64,000 nucleotides of DNA from Zygnema cylindricum (GCA_037447655.1 JBBHKE010001456.1:161838-225837); one strand, 5' to 3'; positions 1-11,919 are shown, counted from the stretch's first letter. A program made the numbers and translations. Notes: a model not told the origin generated them from the letters alone.

Positions 1-547
1 TTTGGCTACTTACCTGTATTTTTTCCTAGGTTCATTTAGACTTCTACTGAGAACACCTACAGCTGCAGCTATGCCCGGACGTGTACAATTCATAAAGTAA
101 ATTAAACTGCCTACAATTTGTCGATAAGGAATTCTTTCCATAAACCTCTTTTCTTCCTCACCCATCTCATCATTCAAAATCAATATCCCTCCCTTTTCAC
201 TCCCCTCCGATACTTTCTTTAGATCCATGGGAGTGGTACACCCATTTGCTTTCTCCATGTGAAACTTTTCTAGCATATTAGCGATAGCTTCTTTCTTAGT
301 GAGTCTTATAATTCTATTCCCTCTTTCCCTCTCCATTTGAATCCCCAAAATGTATTTTGCTTCGCCAAGATCTTTCATGTCAAACCGACTTCTTAGATCC
401 TCTTTGAGTTTGTTAATTTTATCTAAGGACTTGCTTAAGACTAACAAATCATCTACATAAATAGCAATAAATATCACTCCATTTTCATCCTCAAATATAT
501 ATATGGAGTGATCTGAACTTATTCTAATGTATCCCAAACGTGTCAGA
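1..547 (-). pseudogene. Copia RT fragment (left edge, minus strand)
   Basis: Open frame encoding the C-terminal half of a Ty1/copia reverse transcriptase. It contains the polymerase motif AIYVDDLLVLSK (YVDD catalytic aspartates intact), then GEAKYILGIQMER of the connection region and the IPYRQIVGSLIYFMNCTRP block that precedes RNase H. It runs off the left edge at its C-terminal side and is cut at its N-terminal side by the N run at 548-557, so neither end of the element is visible. Sequence is close to the A/E/G/H/I/J family further right. Inference: part of another member of the same family, orientation minus. Confidence 0.9.
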
Positions 548-557
548 NNNNNNNNNN
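548..557. other. Assembly gap (10 N)
   Basis: Ten consecutive N. The gap sits exactly at the end of the RT fragment, so the sequences on its two sides need not be adjacent in the genome. Confidence 0.99.
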
Positions 558-933
558 GCTAGTTTTGTATAAAATGTGTCAAGTCTAAGCGCATGCACGT
601 ACTTAACAAGGAGAAGCAATCACGCCACAATTAATCGGCAACGTAATTACAAATATATAGAAACTTTAAGCAGTACACACAACAAAACATTGCGGAATTA
701 CCAATTCCGAGATATATCTTAGAACTCCAGCGTACAAGTTTAGGCCTACATCCGTTGTAAAATCATTTTATAGGAGATGAAGTTTTAGACGGTGAAAGAT
801 TTATACCGCCGTCGTTACCGCACGGAAACTAGGAGTGAGAGAGAGAAATTTCATATTGATTTTATCTGTTTACTTCAGATTTTGCTGCCTTCTACATGAT
901 AGACTAACCAGCGACAAAAATACTTCCTCGTTG
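558..933. other. Unassigned non-coding sequence left of element A
   Basis: No coding pattern or repeat recognised. It abuts the GTTAG target duplication of element A; the same locus resumes at 7074 after the insertion. Confidence 0.5.
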
Positions 934-938
934 GTTAG

Positions 939-1821
939 TGTTGAAAAGAGGTAATCAATAGTTCATTTGTCTATTTTAGTTATACTTTAAAGAGAGAGAG
1001 TGAGGATCAAAGGCACGCCATTGCTGCCGCCATATTTAGAAAGTGGCAGATTTTGAAGTAGAGGATATTTTACTAAAATGTTGCCTACATCCGGATTTGA
1101 ACATGCGACCTCAAGATTCTATATAGAGCCTTAACCATTAAGGCGTTACAAAACAACACACATGACGAATTTCAAAGATATATAAACATTAATGCAACGG
1201 CTAATTAACACCGCACTAACGAAGAGGAACAATTCATGCACGTACGCGAATCTGAACTGTGTAAAATATGTTTTGATCGGACGGCCAGCATTATTACCGC
1301 CACCCAAAGTGAGCTTTTAGCGGCATTCGGAGATTGATTCATGCGGTTCCACGTGGCGCCACATTATTTGATACCGAGGAAGAGGGGAGGAGGAACCATG
1401 GCTCCTGATTTGAGAGGTGTCACTTTGTAGACTATGTCGTACAATGGACGTACAATAAGTACATCGCCCATTATTCCTTCTTGTACTAAATAGTGTTCCT
1501 ATTGGATTAGGGTTTAGTAGTAGGTAGTCGTGTGTAGGAAGACCAAGCCTTAGTGATATTTAGGCACCTCTCTCTAAGAGAGCTTGTAACTATAAATGTT
1601 ATCTTTGACCAGCCATAATTTACTGCTCAAGGGAGAAAATTTAGTGATTCTTTTTGCGTTTGACTCAAGGGAGTCTTGTCCTCATAGACGTGAGGGTGGT
1701 CAGAATATTTGTGTGCCTAGGCGGCACTTATTTAGTGGGAAAGTTGAAGGGGCAAATATTATCCTAGAGGCTTTATATAGGCTACTCATTTTGTGGGTCA
1801 ATGGAGACCAAAGAATTTTTC
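939..1821 (+). repeat. 5' LTR of element A
   Basis: About 883 bp, paired with 6191-7068. Contains an antisense tRNA-like module, GTAC-rich inverted sequence in U3, and the U5 hairpin GACTCAAGGGAGTC at 1662-1675. The inner end is slightly mutated (TTTTTCG instead of TTTCAG). Confidence 0.92.
1081..1151 (-). other. Antisense tRNA-like module in 5' LTR of A
   Basis: Read on the minus strand it has a box A-like CCTTAATGGTTAAGGC and a box B-like GTTCAAATCC, followed by TTTT (AAAA at 1075-1078 on the plus strand). Degenerate as a cloverleaf. Confidence 0.5.
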
Positions 1822-1836
1822 GATTATGGGCCCACC
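1822..1836 (+). promoter_or_regulatory. Primer-binding site of A (half-tRNA type)
   Basis: GATTATGGGCCCACC directly after the LTR; the family form is GGTTATGGGCCCACC. Its complement matches the anticodon stem-loop of eukaryotic initiator tRNA-Met (GGTGGGCCCATAACC) and not the tRNA 3' end. Drosophila copia has the same arrangement. Confidence 0.8.
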
Positions 1837-2736
1837 CTCTAGGGTGCCCATATTTGATGGATCAGACGTTTTATATTGGGAAATGATGATGGAGGGAGAA
1901 ATATTTGAGAAGAATCTACGGGGCATAGTGTTTGGTCAAATTCGATGCCCACCTCCACCTGGGTTTAGAGGGACACGTTTTTCAGGCACCTCCGCCACTA
2001 CGGTAGCCGGAACAGCTACCACCATCACTGAGGATGAAGATGAGGAAGGAGAGAAGATTGTCATGTAAGGAGAAAAGGGAGGAGTAGCAACTCAAGTGAC
2101 ACCATTGCCGAAGGCGATACCCATAGCAGCACCACCAGCAATGGTGACAAGGGTTCAGACTGACAAATCAGAGTATGAAAAGTGCAACTACAAAGACAAG
2201 GTTGGTTAGCACTTAATTTTTAAAAGTGTAGCAAAGGGCATTGCCATTCCCCTTATGTATGTCAAATCTTCATCTCAGATTTGGATATCATTATTTAACA
2301 AATATAAGAGTGGATCGTTGCAGCAGCAGCAGCAGTTGGCAGAAATTAAGATTGCAGCTTATACTTATAGGGGAGGAAGCATGAATAATTATTGCAATGA
2401 TTTAGGAGCATTGTTTGGAGAGCTAGAGAGTGCGGGTAACTCATGACCTGAGAGACAAAGAGTGAACACATTAATGATGAAATTACTTGAAGAGTATGAG
2501 AATATCATTAACCGATTGCACGACATATGACATAGCAATTGGAATTGGGGTGACACAGTGGGAATGATTTTAGTGAAAGAAAGCACCATAAAGCTTAGGA
2601 GAGGGAGTGCAAGTGTTAAAGAATTGTCTGCAAGAGTTGATTGGCGGAAGCGTGATGAGGAGAGAGGGAAAGATCCCGATCGAAACTTTGGTGGAAAAGG
2701 ACAAAGAGGTGGCAAATTTGATAGACAGGGGAGAGG

Positions 2737-2830
2737 AACTTCTCGAGGAGGATAATGTCACTTCTGCAAGAAACCGGGATACAAACTTCTCGAGGAGGAA
2801 TATGTCACTTCTGCAAGAAATCGGGATACT
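2737..2830 (+). repeat. 47-bp tandem duplication in the gag zinc knuckle of A
   Basis: Two adjacent near-identical copies, 2737-2783 and 2784-2830, beginning AACTTCTCGAGGAGG. The 47-bp period shifts frame and duplicates the first CX2C of the knuckle. Confidence 0.9.
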
Positions 2831-2990
2831 ATATGGCAGAGTGTGTCAAACTTGCAGATATTCGATAGAAAGATGGACAAAAAACTGCAAAGGATGAAGG
2901 AAAGAAAAAAGCTTTTCTAACTCAAGTTCATGATGAGGAAGAGGACGAAGAAACTGAACCGGAAGTGGAGATTGAGGAGCTTCTTCTTAA

Positions 2991-4260
2991 TCCGAAAAAC
3001 ACTCAAAAGCATGTTGACATTCCATGGAGACAGAAGTGTGCTTTTGAAGGTAAAAGGGATCCACCCGAGGATGGGCGGATCATAGAATCAAAGGCCTCAA
3101 TCCATATGTGCAAAGAAAAGAAGTGGTTCCCTAAACTGAGAAAGATCCTAGTTGAGATAGAATACGGAGATGGTAGAGTAGAACCACAAGTGTAGTTGGA
3201 AATGTTGACTTGAAGGTTCTAATTGATGGAAAAGCCTCAAATCTAACACTCTTAGATGTTGTGTACATTCCACAGCTTAGCAAGAACCTAGTCTCAACAG
3301 TTGTCCTAGATGAAAAGGAGTTTGAAACAGGAACTAGGAAAGGAACCATCACAACAACCTTTGATAATGCGGTTTATTTCATAGCTGAGAAGGGCAGTCA
3401 AGGAATGTTCATAATTGTTTTTTGCAATGAAAATAGTGTTCTCTACTCCTGTGCAAGTGAGATGATGCTTTGGCACAAAAGGTTAGGGCATGTGCACCTA
3501 GATAAACTAAAAAAAATGAAGAAAAAGGGAAGAGTGGAGGGTATTACTTTTGAGGATGATGAGACTTTCGATGATTGTAGTGGATGTGCCCAAGTGAAGC
3601 TTCATAGACTTCCATTTCCAAAAGCAACCATATTTAGGAGAGAGAAAGTATTTGATCTAATTCACACTGATGTGTGGGGACCTGCTAGGTATGTTTCACA
3701 TAGGGGGAACAGATGGATGTTAACCATCACAAATGATTCGTCTAGATACACAAAGGTATACTTTATCAGACAAAAGTCAAAGGTATTCAGATGTTTCAAA
3801 TAGTATAAAGTATGGAGAGAAAAACTACATGAAACCTCAATAAAAGAGATAAGAAGTGATAATGGGAAAGAATACACCTCAAGGGAATTTGAAAAATATC
3901 TTAAATAAGAAGGAATTCATCATGAGAAAACTCTTCCCTATAATCAGGAACAAAATAGAGTAGCATAAAGAGTGAATAGAACTTAAAGAGATATGTCTAG
4001 AAGTATGTTAAGTGATAAGAGGATTGGGTTGCAATTTTGGGCCGAGTCTATGAACTCTGCTAATTTCATCAAAAATAGAGTTTCAACTTTAGCAAATAAA
4101 GAGGAAACTCTATATAAGAGGTGGATTGGAAGAAAGCATGATTTGTCTAGTTTGAGGGTGTTCGGAAGTCAAGTCTACAGTTTGGATTCCGATAACACTA
4201 AATGGAAATTAGAGGGGAGAAGGAAACCATGATATCTTGTAGGATTTTATGAGAGCACAA
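2991..4260 (+). pseudogene. Protease-integrase remnant of element A
   Basis: The protease region reads IIESKASIHMC where relatives have the aspartic active site DSGASMHMC, so the catalytic Asp and Gly are lost. The GAG-pre-integrase zinc domain follows (WHKRLGHVHLDKL then DCSGCAQVK), then the integrase core start DLIHTDVWGPA and SDNGKEYTS. A stop near 3800 and several more to 3990 break the core; the segment near 3993-4232 is the C-terminal part (FWAESMNSANFIKNR, LRVFGSQVYSLD). Copia-type order and motifs are clear, but it is inactive. Confidence 0.88.
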
Positions 4261-6175
4261 AAATATACCGAGTATATGACTTGAAAAAGAGAGATATCAT
4301 TTTGGTAAAACACATAGTGGTGATGAATGAAGAGAAGTCCATTGATCCATTCAAATGTAATAAGGAAGTCAAAATCACATTTGAAACGGATCAGTTTTTT
4401 GACTTTCAATTTGAAAATGAAGAGAATGAAGAAGGAGAAAAAGAAAAATCTGCAGATCTACTAAAAGAGAAGGAGGCAAAGACAACATCCGAGGCAACGC
4501 CACAATACGAAGTGGAAACCAATGAGGAATTTGATGAGACACCGGAATTGGAAGATAGGGGAGCTGAAAATCTTCCTAAACAAAACCCAAAGATGACTTC
4601 TATACCGGCGTCCGATTTTGAAGAGGGAAGAAGAAGTAGTAAACGACTTCAAGAAAGACAAGTAAATAACCAAATCACAAAGATGTTTCACCCAGATGAA
4701 CCTCAGATATACTTTGAGGCCATAAACACCCCAGAAAGTAGCCAGTAGATCACAACTATAAATGAAAAAATGGCTTTCGTCATGGAAGCCAATACATGGG
4801 AGTTGCCCACCGAACCGAAAACCGATCGGATGTAAGTGGGTTGTTAAACTTTAATTAAACCTAAACAATACCATTAAGAGGTACAAAACAAGGTTGGTTC
4901 CAAAAGGTTATACTCAAAAAGAGGGGATAGATTATGAAGAAACCTTTGCACCAGTAGTTAGATTTCCTTCTGTTAGAATTCTCTTAAGTTTAGCCGCAGC
5001 AGAGGATTTGGAAGTACTCCAGATAGATATTAAAACGACCTTTTTGCACGGAGAATTGGAAGAAGAAATTTACATGAGGCAACCGGAAGGATTCGTGGAA
5101 AGCGGGAAGAAAGCAAGGTATGCAAACTGATAAAATCACTTTATGGGCTTAAACAAGCCCCGCGACAATGGATTATATAGTTACACGAATTTTTGACCGG
5201 TTTGTGGTATAGATCACTCCATATATTTATCTCAGGATGAGAATAGAGTGATATTTATTGGTATTTATGTGGATGATTTGTTGGTCTTAAGCAAGTCGTT
5301 AGGTAAGATTAACTAACTAAAACATGATCTTAGAAGTCGTTTTGATATGAAAGATTTCAGCGAAGCAAAGTACATTTTGGGAATTCAGATGGAGAGAGAT
5401 AGAGGGAATAAGATTATAAGACTCACTTAGAAAGAAGCAATCAGTAATATGCTAGAAAAATTTCAGACGGAAAAAGCAAATGGATGTACTACTCCATGGA
5501 TTTGAAGAAAGTGTTTGAGGGGAGTGAAGAGAGAGGAATATTGACTTTTAATGATGAGATGGATGAAATAAAGAAAATTTATGGAAAATATCCCTTATCG
5601 GTAGATTATAGGCAGTTTAATCTATTTTATGAACTGTATAGATGGGCTGGCTGTGGGGTCCAAGTGAAGTCTAAATGAAGAGGAGGAGGTTTCAAAGAGT
5701 GATGAGGTATCCGGTGGGAGGGAATTGTGGTTTGGAGGGGAGAACCGACATCACCACCTCGGGGATGCCTCAGGAGACGGTTCGCGCGGTGCACGAATCG
5801 TATCACGAAATCGATCCGGTGTACGCCTTAAAAGCAAGCTCAAAAGTAGTTGTCACCACCATGAACCGATACCCACCCCGGTAGTCACCCATGCACCAAG
5901 TTAAAACCCTCAAGAATCCTAGGTCCATCGAACCCAAAATTTTGTGATAATCAAGCTGCTATCTCTATTGCAGCTAATCCGAAACATCACTTCAAAGCTA
6001 AGCATATGGATATTAGACTAAGCTTTGTTAAAGAAAAGGTTGAAAATAAAATCATTAAACTGGTTCATACAAGTGATAGTTGAACCAGTGATTGCAGACA
6101 TGATGACAAAACCAATGCCTTCCCCTAAGTTTATTTATCGCAAAGAAAATTGTGGATTAAAATTGAAAATTGACT
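4261..6175 (+). pseudogene. RT-RNase H remnant of element A
   Basis: An acidic linker at 4281-4748 (DPFKCNKEVKITFETD, later FEEGRRSSKRLQERQ) separates integrase and RT as in all family members. RT starts near 4790 with KGYTQKEGIDYEETFAPVVRF and IDIKTTFLHGELEEEIYMRQPEGF, reaches YVDDLLVLSKS near 5265 and the connection region GEAKYILGIQMER-like at 5360. Multiple stops. RNase H is mostly replaced by a foreign GC-rich segment (5759-5935); its end resumes at 5936 with NQAAISIAANPKHHFKAKHMD. Confidence 0.86.
5759..5935 (+). other. Foreign GC-rich segment replacing RNase H of A
   Basis: Between DITT (conserved RNase H) and the point where RNase H resumes, about 177 bp match no other copy in the window. 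It is richer in G+C and CpG than its surroundings. It stays open in the frame beginning at 5675 (GMPQETVRAVHESYHEID, ending NRYPPR then stop at 5882). Relatives have about 230 bp of RNase H here. Source unknown; could be captured host sequence or repair filler. Confidence 0.6.
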
Positions 6176-6190
6176 AAGAATTAAGGGGAG
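6176..6190 (+). promoter_or_regulatory. Polypurine tract of A
   Basis: AAGAATTAAGGGGAG immediately before the 3' LTR; the expected primer site for plus-strand DNA synthesis. Confidence 0.8.
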
Positions 6191-7068
6191 TGTTGAAAAG
6201 AGGTAATTAATAGTTCACTCGTCTATTTTAGTTATACCTTAAAGAGAGAGAGTGAGGTTGAAAGGCAAGCCATGGCTGCCGCCATATTTAGAAAGTGGCA
6301 GATTTTGAAATAGAGGATATTTTACTAAAATGTTGCCTACATCCGGATTTGAATCTGCGACCTCTGGATCCTATATAGGTGGGCGCCTTAACCGTTAAGG
6401 CGCTACAAAACGATACACATAACGGATTTCAAAGATATATAAACATTAACGCGACGGCTAATTAACACCAAACTAACGAAGAGGAACAATTCATGCACGT
6501 ACGCGAATCTGAACTGTGTAAAATATGTTTCGATCGGACGCCCAGCATTATAGCCGCCACCCTAAGTGAGCTTTTGGCGGCATTCGGAGATTGCCTCACG
6601 CGGTGCCACGTGGCGCCACATTATTTGATACCGGAGAAGATGGGAGGAGGAACCATGGCTCCCGATTTGAGAGGTGTCACTTTGTAGACCATGTCGTATA
6701 ATAGACGTACAATAAGTACATCGCCCATTATACCTTATAGTACTAAATAGTGTTCCTATTAGACTAGGGTTTAGTAGTAGGTATTCGTGTGTAGGCAAAC
6801 CAAGACTTAGTGATATTTAGGTACCTCTCTCTAAAAGAGCTTATAACTATAAAGGTCATCTTTGACCAGCCATAACTTACAAGGAGCAAATTCAATGATT
6901 CTTTTTGCGTTTGACTCAAGGGAGTCTTGTCCGCACAGGTCTGATGGTGGTCAAAATATTTGTGTGCCTGGGCGGCACTTATTCAGTGAAAGTTGAAGGG
7001 GCAAATATTATCCTAGAGGCTTTACATAGGTTGTTCATTTGTGGGTCAATGGAGACCATATAATTTCA
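6191..7068 (+). repeat. 3' LTR of element A
   Basis: About 878 bp, TGTTGAAAAG to ATTTCA, followed by the GTTAG duplication. It differs from the 5' LTR by scattered substitutions and small indels, so the insertion is not recent. Confidence 0.93.
6333..6406 (-). other. Antisense tRNA-like module in 3' LTR of A
   Basis: Minus-strand reading has CCTTAACGGTTAAGGCG (box A-like), GATTCAAATCC (box B-like) and TTTT just after (AAAA at 6327-6330 on plus). Confidence 0.5.
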
Positions 7069-8079
7069 GTTAGTCTTCCATCGACGAAATTGATTAGTTC
7101 TTACTTTACGGAACAACACTTCCACGATATTGCACTGTTTCTTTTTTAGCAGCGAGCCTCTCTCGTCGCTGAATGGAAATCCAAAAGCGAAATTGTTTCG
7201 TCGTCATCTCCGGAAAAGCGGTCTGCACTTTTTGTTTGTTCTCATTGTAACGATGACCCTGTCTCATCGCATGGCCTACAACGGCGAGGTTGTTTCGTCG
7301 CTGGTTTATGAAGTGTGAGTTTGCAAAATAACTGAAAATGTTTATGGCTATCAACATTAAAGAGGGTTTTTACTTTGCAACAAATTTGTATTTTGACTGG
7401 GCTGAAACCATAAAAATTGGAGTTTATAAAAAAAAAACAGATTTATCCATGTAGGAAAAGAAAAATACGACTAAGATACGCTGTGAGAAGTAAGATAAAC
7501 GAAGTCATATTTTCAGGATATACAGATGATACACAAAGGAATAGATGTAAAGACCATTTAATATATTTCAAAACAAAAAAGTCATCGAAACAACATGAAA
7601 GCAATTGAAAAAAGACAAATTGAATAAAAAATGGAGAATAAATTGACACAAATAAAGTTATTTGTTAAAAACAATAGAAGAAAATTTACAAAAAATATAT
7701 ATTTAATGGTGATATTGTTTTTCAACGTTATATTATAAAAAAAATGTAGTGAAGCTAATTAATCTACAATATGATACAAAACTCTATGTACTACACTATT
7801 CTTAACGCTTGTGTCTCTTGCACAAAAACCCCTATTAAAGGAAAAAACCCTTCTTAATACTACACACACTAACTAAATAGTAACAATCAAACACGACGGA
7901 GATAGATCCTTGCAAAATTATTTACAGTTTTCTCCAAACGTTGTCATCCGCTCCAACACCTTGAAGGTGATACTTTCTTCTTCCCTACGATCATATGTTG
8001 GCGTAGGTGTCCCTTAATACAACGACCGTCGGATGGAAATCGATGGTCGATTAAAGTCTCAAATACAAAAGAGAAAGAG

Positions 8080-8520
8080 AGAGAAAAGGAATAATGAGTA
8101 ACAATGAGAGAAAATAGAGTGTGAGAGGATGGACAAGGGACAGTCGCAAAGAGGAAAAGAAGGGGGGACGCGGATGAGGTTGGATTAAAGAGTGGGAGAG
8201 AGAGTGGATCAGGAGTATCAAGAGAGTGAGGAAAGAAAATGGGAAAGGGTGAAGAAGGGAGAGGTAGAGGGCGCATTTAATTGAATCACGTGGATGGAAA
8301 ACAAGGAGGCATATTTAAGGTGAATAGGGGGATTATGGATAGGGCAAATACTTAAGAGGGGAGTAGGGGCGATTTAATGGAGAGGGATTGAGAGATAGAC
8401 GGAGAGGGACACAACATGAGAGAGAGAGTGGTAAGAAAAAAATGAGAGAGAAGAGTAGAGAAAGGGTATAGGACAGAATAAAAAATAGAGAGAGAGGGAT
8501 GAAAAACGGATAGAGCCACG
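8080..8520. repeat. Purine-rich (GA) low-complexity tract
   Basis: Long runs of GAGAGA and GGGAGAG on the plus strand. The minus-strand frames over it give only Ser/Pro/Phe/Leu-rich low-complexity peptides, so it is not coding. Confidence 0.75.
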
Positions 8521-8643
8521 CACTTAACCATGATTTTCTTCGTAAACCCTAAAAGATGTAACGACGATAATGATGCGCACTTCTTTGATGTTTCCCCCAT
8601 GTTATTGTCAACCCTAATACTGTTGTAAACCCTAAAAGTAAGT

Positions 8644-8790
8644 ATGGCGTATTGGAGGTCGCAAGACTATGTGAGGCGGCGGGATGACGTTTTGCATCTT
8701 GCCCAAAAATTGGCGACGTTTTGTGAAAATGGCTTCGCGAGATTCAAATGTCACCCACCAGGAGACGAGGATGTGGATGGGAATAGTTAG
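8644..8790 (+). CDS. Small 48-codon ORF, function unknown
   Basis: ATG at 8644, stop TAG ending at 8790. Composition is protein-like, not simple-sequence: starts MAYWRSQDYVRRRDD and contains LAQKLATFCENGF. Telo-box-like motifs (AAACCCTAA) lie just upstream, a feature of some plant promoters. I do not recognise the family. It could be a gene relic, a short exon, or chance. Confidence 0.2.
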   Translation: MAYWRSQDYVRRRDDVLHLAQKLATFCENGFARFKCHPPGDEDVDGNS

Positions 8791-9736
8791 GACAAATAAT
8801 ATATTTCTTGTGATCTATTTGCATTTGCCGTTAGTTTGTTATCTTTTTAAGTTTTCAAGGCGCCGCGTTTTTTCAATCCTAAATTTTGTAACTTAACTCT
8901 AAAATTTACACATTATGACTGTAATTTGGTGACGTTTTATGAAGCATTACCCATTTTAGGGTCAAACTTAACTCTAATAAACATCTCTTTTGCTTACACG
9001 TCTGGTATTACCATTATGTTTCCGTTTGACACTGTAATAGTGTAAATATATACTCTACTAATTTTGAATGAACTTCAATAGAGTTAAACCGACAACGTAA
9101 TAGACTTAACTTTTCACGACTGTACAACATGTGTAAGCTTGTGACAGGACGCCGACGTAACATACGCAAAGTTCTTCGCATGTGCACCTGTTATTTGTTC
9201 ACATTGTCACACACAAAAACGAACGTTTGAATGTATGCGAACGGATGTGTTACAAACTCAACTCCACGTTTATCTAAGCACAGTTTTGTATGCAACCGAG
9301 CACAGTTTTGTATTCAACCGACATAAGTTCACAACAATTTTCGTACGATTTTTGGTAATGAAGTACAGTATTGTACGAACAACACATTCTGTACACCACA
9401 ATATTCATAAAACAAGTACGGTAAAACCATTGACGCTAATTTACAAGAACCGTAATTAGCGCCACTGTATTTTGGGTATCAATGTCAAAATTTTGGGGTG
9501 CCGATATAGAGTACATAAGGCTAATAACGATTCACAGTGTACCTTTCAAAATGCAACTGAAAATGAAAAAAAGTAATCTCGAAACAGATCTTCGTTGCGC
9601 TATTTTTGGCAACGCTCTTTCGTCACACTATTTCTCGCTGGTCATGTTCAAAAACAGAAACCCTTCAAAATGAGCTGGCGTAGAAGATATGCGTTTCCAA
9701 AAAGTACAAAGGTTCTGTCGTATGATGACTTGGTAC

Positions 9737-10303
9737 CATAGTTCAAAAATAGGTGAAAGTAGGCCCATACAATATGCCTATTGTACGCAAAACATACAAT
9801 ATGGCCTTAAGACCAATATTGTATTGGTCGTAAAATGAAAAATAATAGTAACAGGGTTGAGTTGCACATCGATCGATAGAGAATTAAACGTCATGTCTAA
9901 ATTTTGAAAAAATATCGGACAAATTTTTATTTTTCCGTGAGTTTTGAGGTATTTTTTTATTTAAAACGTCAGATTTGGACGATCGGACGGTCGCTGATCA
10001 AAGTAGCGATCTTAGAAGATCATATGAAAAACCCATAACACAATTGACAATAAGATTTACGTCCGCCGCATTTTTTTATGGGTTTTTTTTCCCCCGGAAT
10101 GTCATCCTATGCCGTGTCGGTTCGCTAAAAAAATTTGTCCGGCGGCATGCGCTATACTATGATGATACGTCAGATTCGTACGTTTGTACAAGAGTGTGCA
10201 CAATGCACAGATATACAGTATCCGTACTCTGAGCAAGTTTTGTGCCAAGTTTTGTGCGCCTAACAAAAGCCTACCATAAAAAGGCCTTCTTTTGAACTAT
10301 GTT
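9737..10303. mobile_element. Putative TIR/MITE-like element
   Basis: Ends are inverted: CATAGTTCAAAAATAGG at the left and, read from the other strand, CATAGTTCAAAAGAAGG at the right. About 567 bp, no coding capacity seen. A second copy of the right-end sequence (about 33 bp, including TTTTATGGTAGGC) occurs at 62944-62979. No clear target duplication found, so superfamily is unassigned. Confidence 0.5.
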
Positions 10304-11919
10304 TAGTACGCAGGTACATGGTAAGCAAGTGAAGATTTGAAGTGAAATTTGTCGGTGTTAAAAATTGAATGATATTCAATATTGGTTTGTAGCTTACGTG
10401 ATGCCACTCAATTTAGAATACATGGTTTACAGGCTGTACTTGATCGAACATCGACTCAATTAACTTGGCCAGTAGAGTTGGTCGTACAATTACAGAAACG
10501 ACTGATGGAACATCACCCTAACCAAGGGTGTGTGCCCATGTAACCGATAGTGTACTTTGAAGTTTGAAGCGTATCTCATACCACTTTGCAGTGCGTTCCA
10601 AAATGAAATCGTTACGGTGCTTTAAAATGTGACGGCTGGAGACGTGGGTAAATTTTGTGACGACTGTAGACGTGGGTCAAATTTTTGACGATTGTAGACG
10701 ACTATAAAACTTGCGACAATCGATGACGTCTAGAAAAACGGGCTAGGGTTTAAGACGTTTAGTTTTGTGTGATATTGTAGATGTTTAAGGTTTTGTCACA
10801 TTATGACGTCTCACTCATCTTTGACAGGGTCGACGTCATTAATTCCGAAACATTACACCATGGTTTCCCAATTTTCTCTTTGCGTATTTTCTCACTCCCT
10901 ACCGTCGACGTCATTAATTCCGAAACATTACGCCATGGTTTCCCAATTTTCTCTTTGCGTCTTTTCTCATTCCCTACCGTCGAACTACAGTACGCCCAAA
11001 AGTAGTAAAATAAATTACTATTATAGCTCTTTCGTTATTTACCAATGTTATCGTGTTTCGTTTTAAAAATTGCGAAACACAAGTGTTAGTGTTAGAGGGA
11101 GAGGAATAATACTAAGGTTGAGACCCCGCGCAATTTTTCCATTACGCGTAGCGGCGAGGAAAAATTAGCAAGTTTCCCTGCTAAAAAATTTCACATTTGC
11201 GTGACGCGTAAATAAGTTTTTCACTGCTATTCAGGTGATACTTTAACTACAATCAACGGGGCCATGACTTTGTTAAATTTTGCATATCAAAATGGAATGC
11301 CGGCCTTTAGCTGAAGGAGGAAGACGTAAACCCGAGTATACAAGATCTAAAAAAATGGATTACATGTAAAGAGATTAAATTGACTCATTAAATTGTGGTA
11401 TTTTACAAATTTTTCAGCAAGTAAAAAAAATTATCATTGCGCTAAACTTTATAAAACATCAAATAAACACGATAATTTAACACATGGGCAAACACCCTAA
11501 ATTTAAGTTATATCTCTCAATTAAATTCGCAAATTTTCAAGATCCATTTCATGAAATTGGTCTAAAAAATACAATTCACCACGAAGTTTTATAATACTAC
11601 ACGTAGGCCAACAAAAAGGTGCAGATCTATGTTTCTTTTAGCACACCGAAAATATATTTTATTGAATCACAAAATGTTATTAAATCTATTTAGGGTATAA
11701 AGGCGTAAATCAACAAATTTAGCGATAACTTATGCATTTAACACTCATTTATATACAAAACTCGATAGTCACCATATAGCGTTTTTCCGATATAATTTGT
11801 GTTCACACAATCAAATTTTGACCACGTGAGGACAATTCGCTGAATATTCTCTTGTCTTTCTTTAAATGAATCAAATATTAGTGCACTTTCCCTTGTTGTC
11901 AACTCACTTTGCTGTCCCC
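10304..11919. other. Unassigned sequence left of the nested block
   Basis: No gene recognised. Contains a 75-bp tandem duplication and AT-rich stretches; short frames here look like chance. Confidence 0.45.
10829..10978 (+). repeat. 75-bp tandem duplication
   Basis: Copies 10829-10903 and 10904-10978 start GTCGACGTCATTAATTCCG and differ at a few bases. The period is a multiple of three and both copies stay open in two forward frames, e.g. VDVINSETLHHGFPIF repeated. Confidence 0.92.

Larger units (their letters stand above)
1801..2990 (+). pseudogene. gag remnant of element A
   Basis: Begins at an ATG inside the end of the LTR (1801) and continues MGPPSRVPIFDG from the PBS. A later block at 2255-2450 corresponds to the helical capsid-like region shared with J (QQQQLAEIKIAAYTYRGGSMNNYCND). 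A zinc knuckle CX2CX4YX4C-like segment lies near 2800, with CHFCKK seen twice because of a 47-bp tandem duplication. Stops and frameshifts occur throughout, so no full Gag can be made. Confidence 0.85.
939..7068 (+). mobile_element. Copia element A, complete but inactive
   Basis: Full-length LTR retrotransposon: 5' LTR, PBS, gag, protease, integrase, RT, RNase H, purine tract and 3' LTR in the copia order (integrase before RT). It is bounded by a perfect 5-bp duplication GTTAG at 934-938 and 7069-7073, which confirms both ends. Both LTRs begin TGTTGAAAAGAGG; the 3' copy ends in TTTCA. The internal region carries many in-frame stops and frameshifts, so it is not autonomous now. Confidence 0.93.
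7074..9736. other. Unassigned sequence between A and a TIR element
   Basis: No gene or known repeat recognised apart from the items listed inside it. AT-rich, with a GA-rich stretch at 8080-8520 and AAACCCTAA-like telo-box motifs near 8547 and 8629. Confidence 0.5.

Noticed and set aside
7944-8600. Minus-strand Ser/Pro/Leu/Phe-rich proteins (110 and 82 codons)
   Set aside because: Simple translation of a GA-rich tract.
8547-8640. Interstitial telomere repeat
   Set aside because: Only isolated AAACCCTAA-like motifs, no tandem array.
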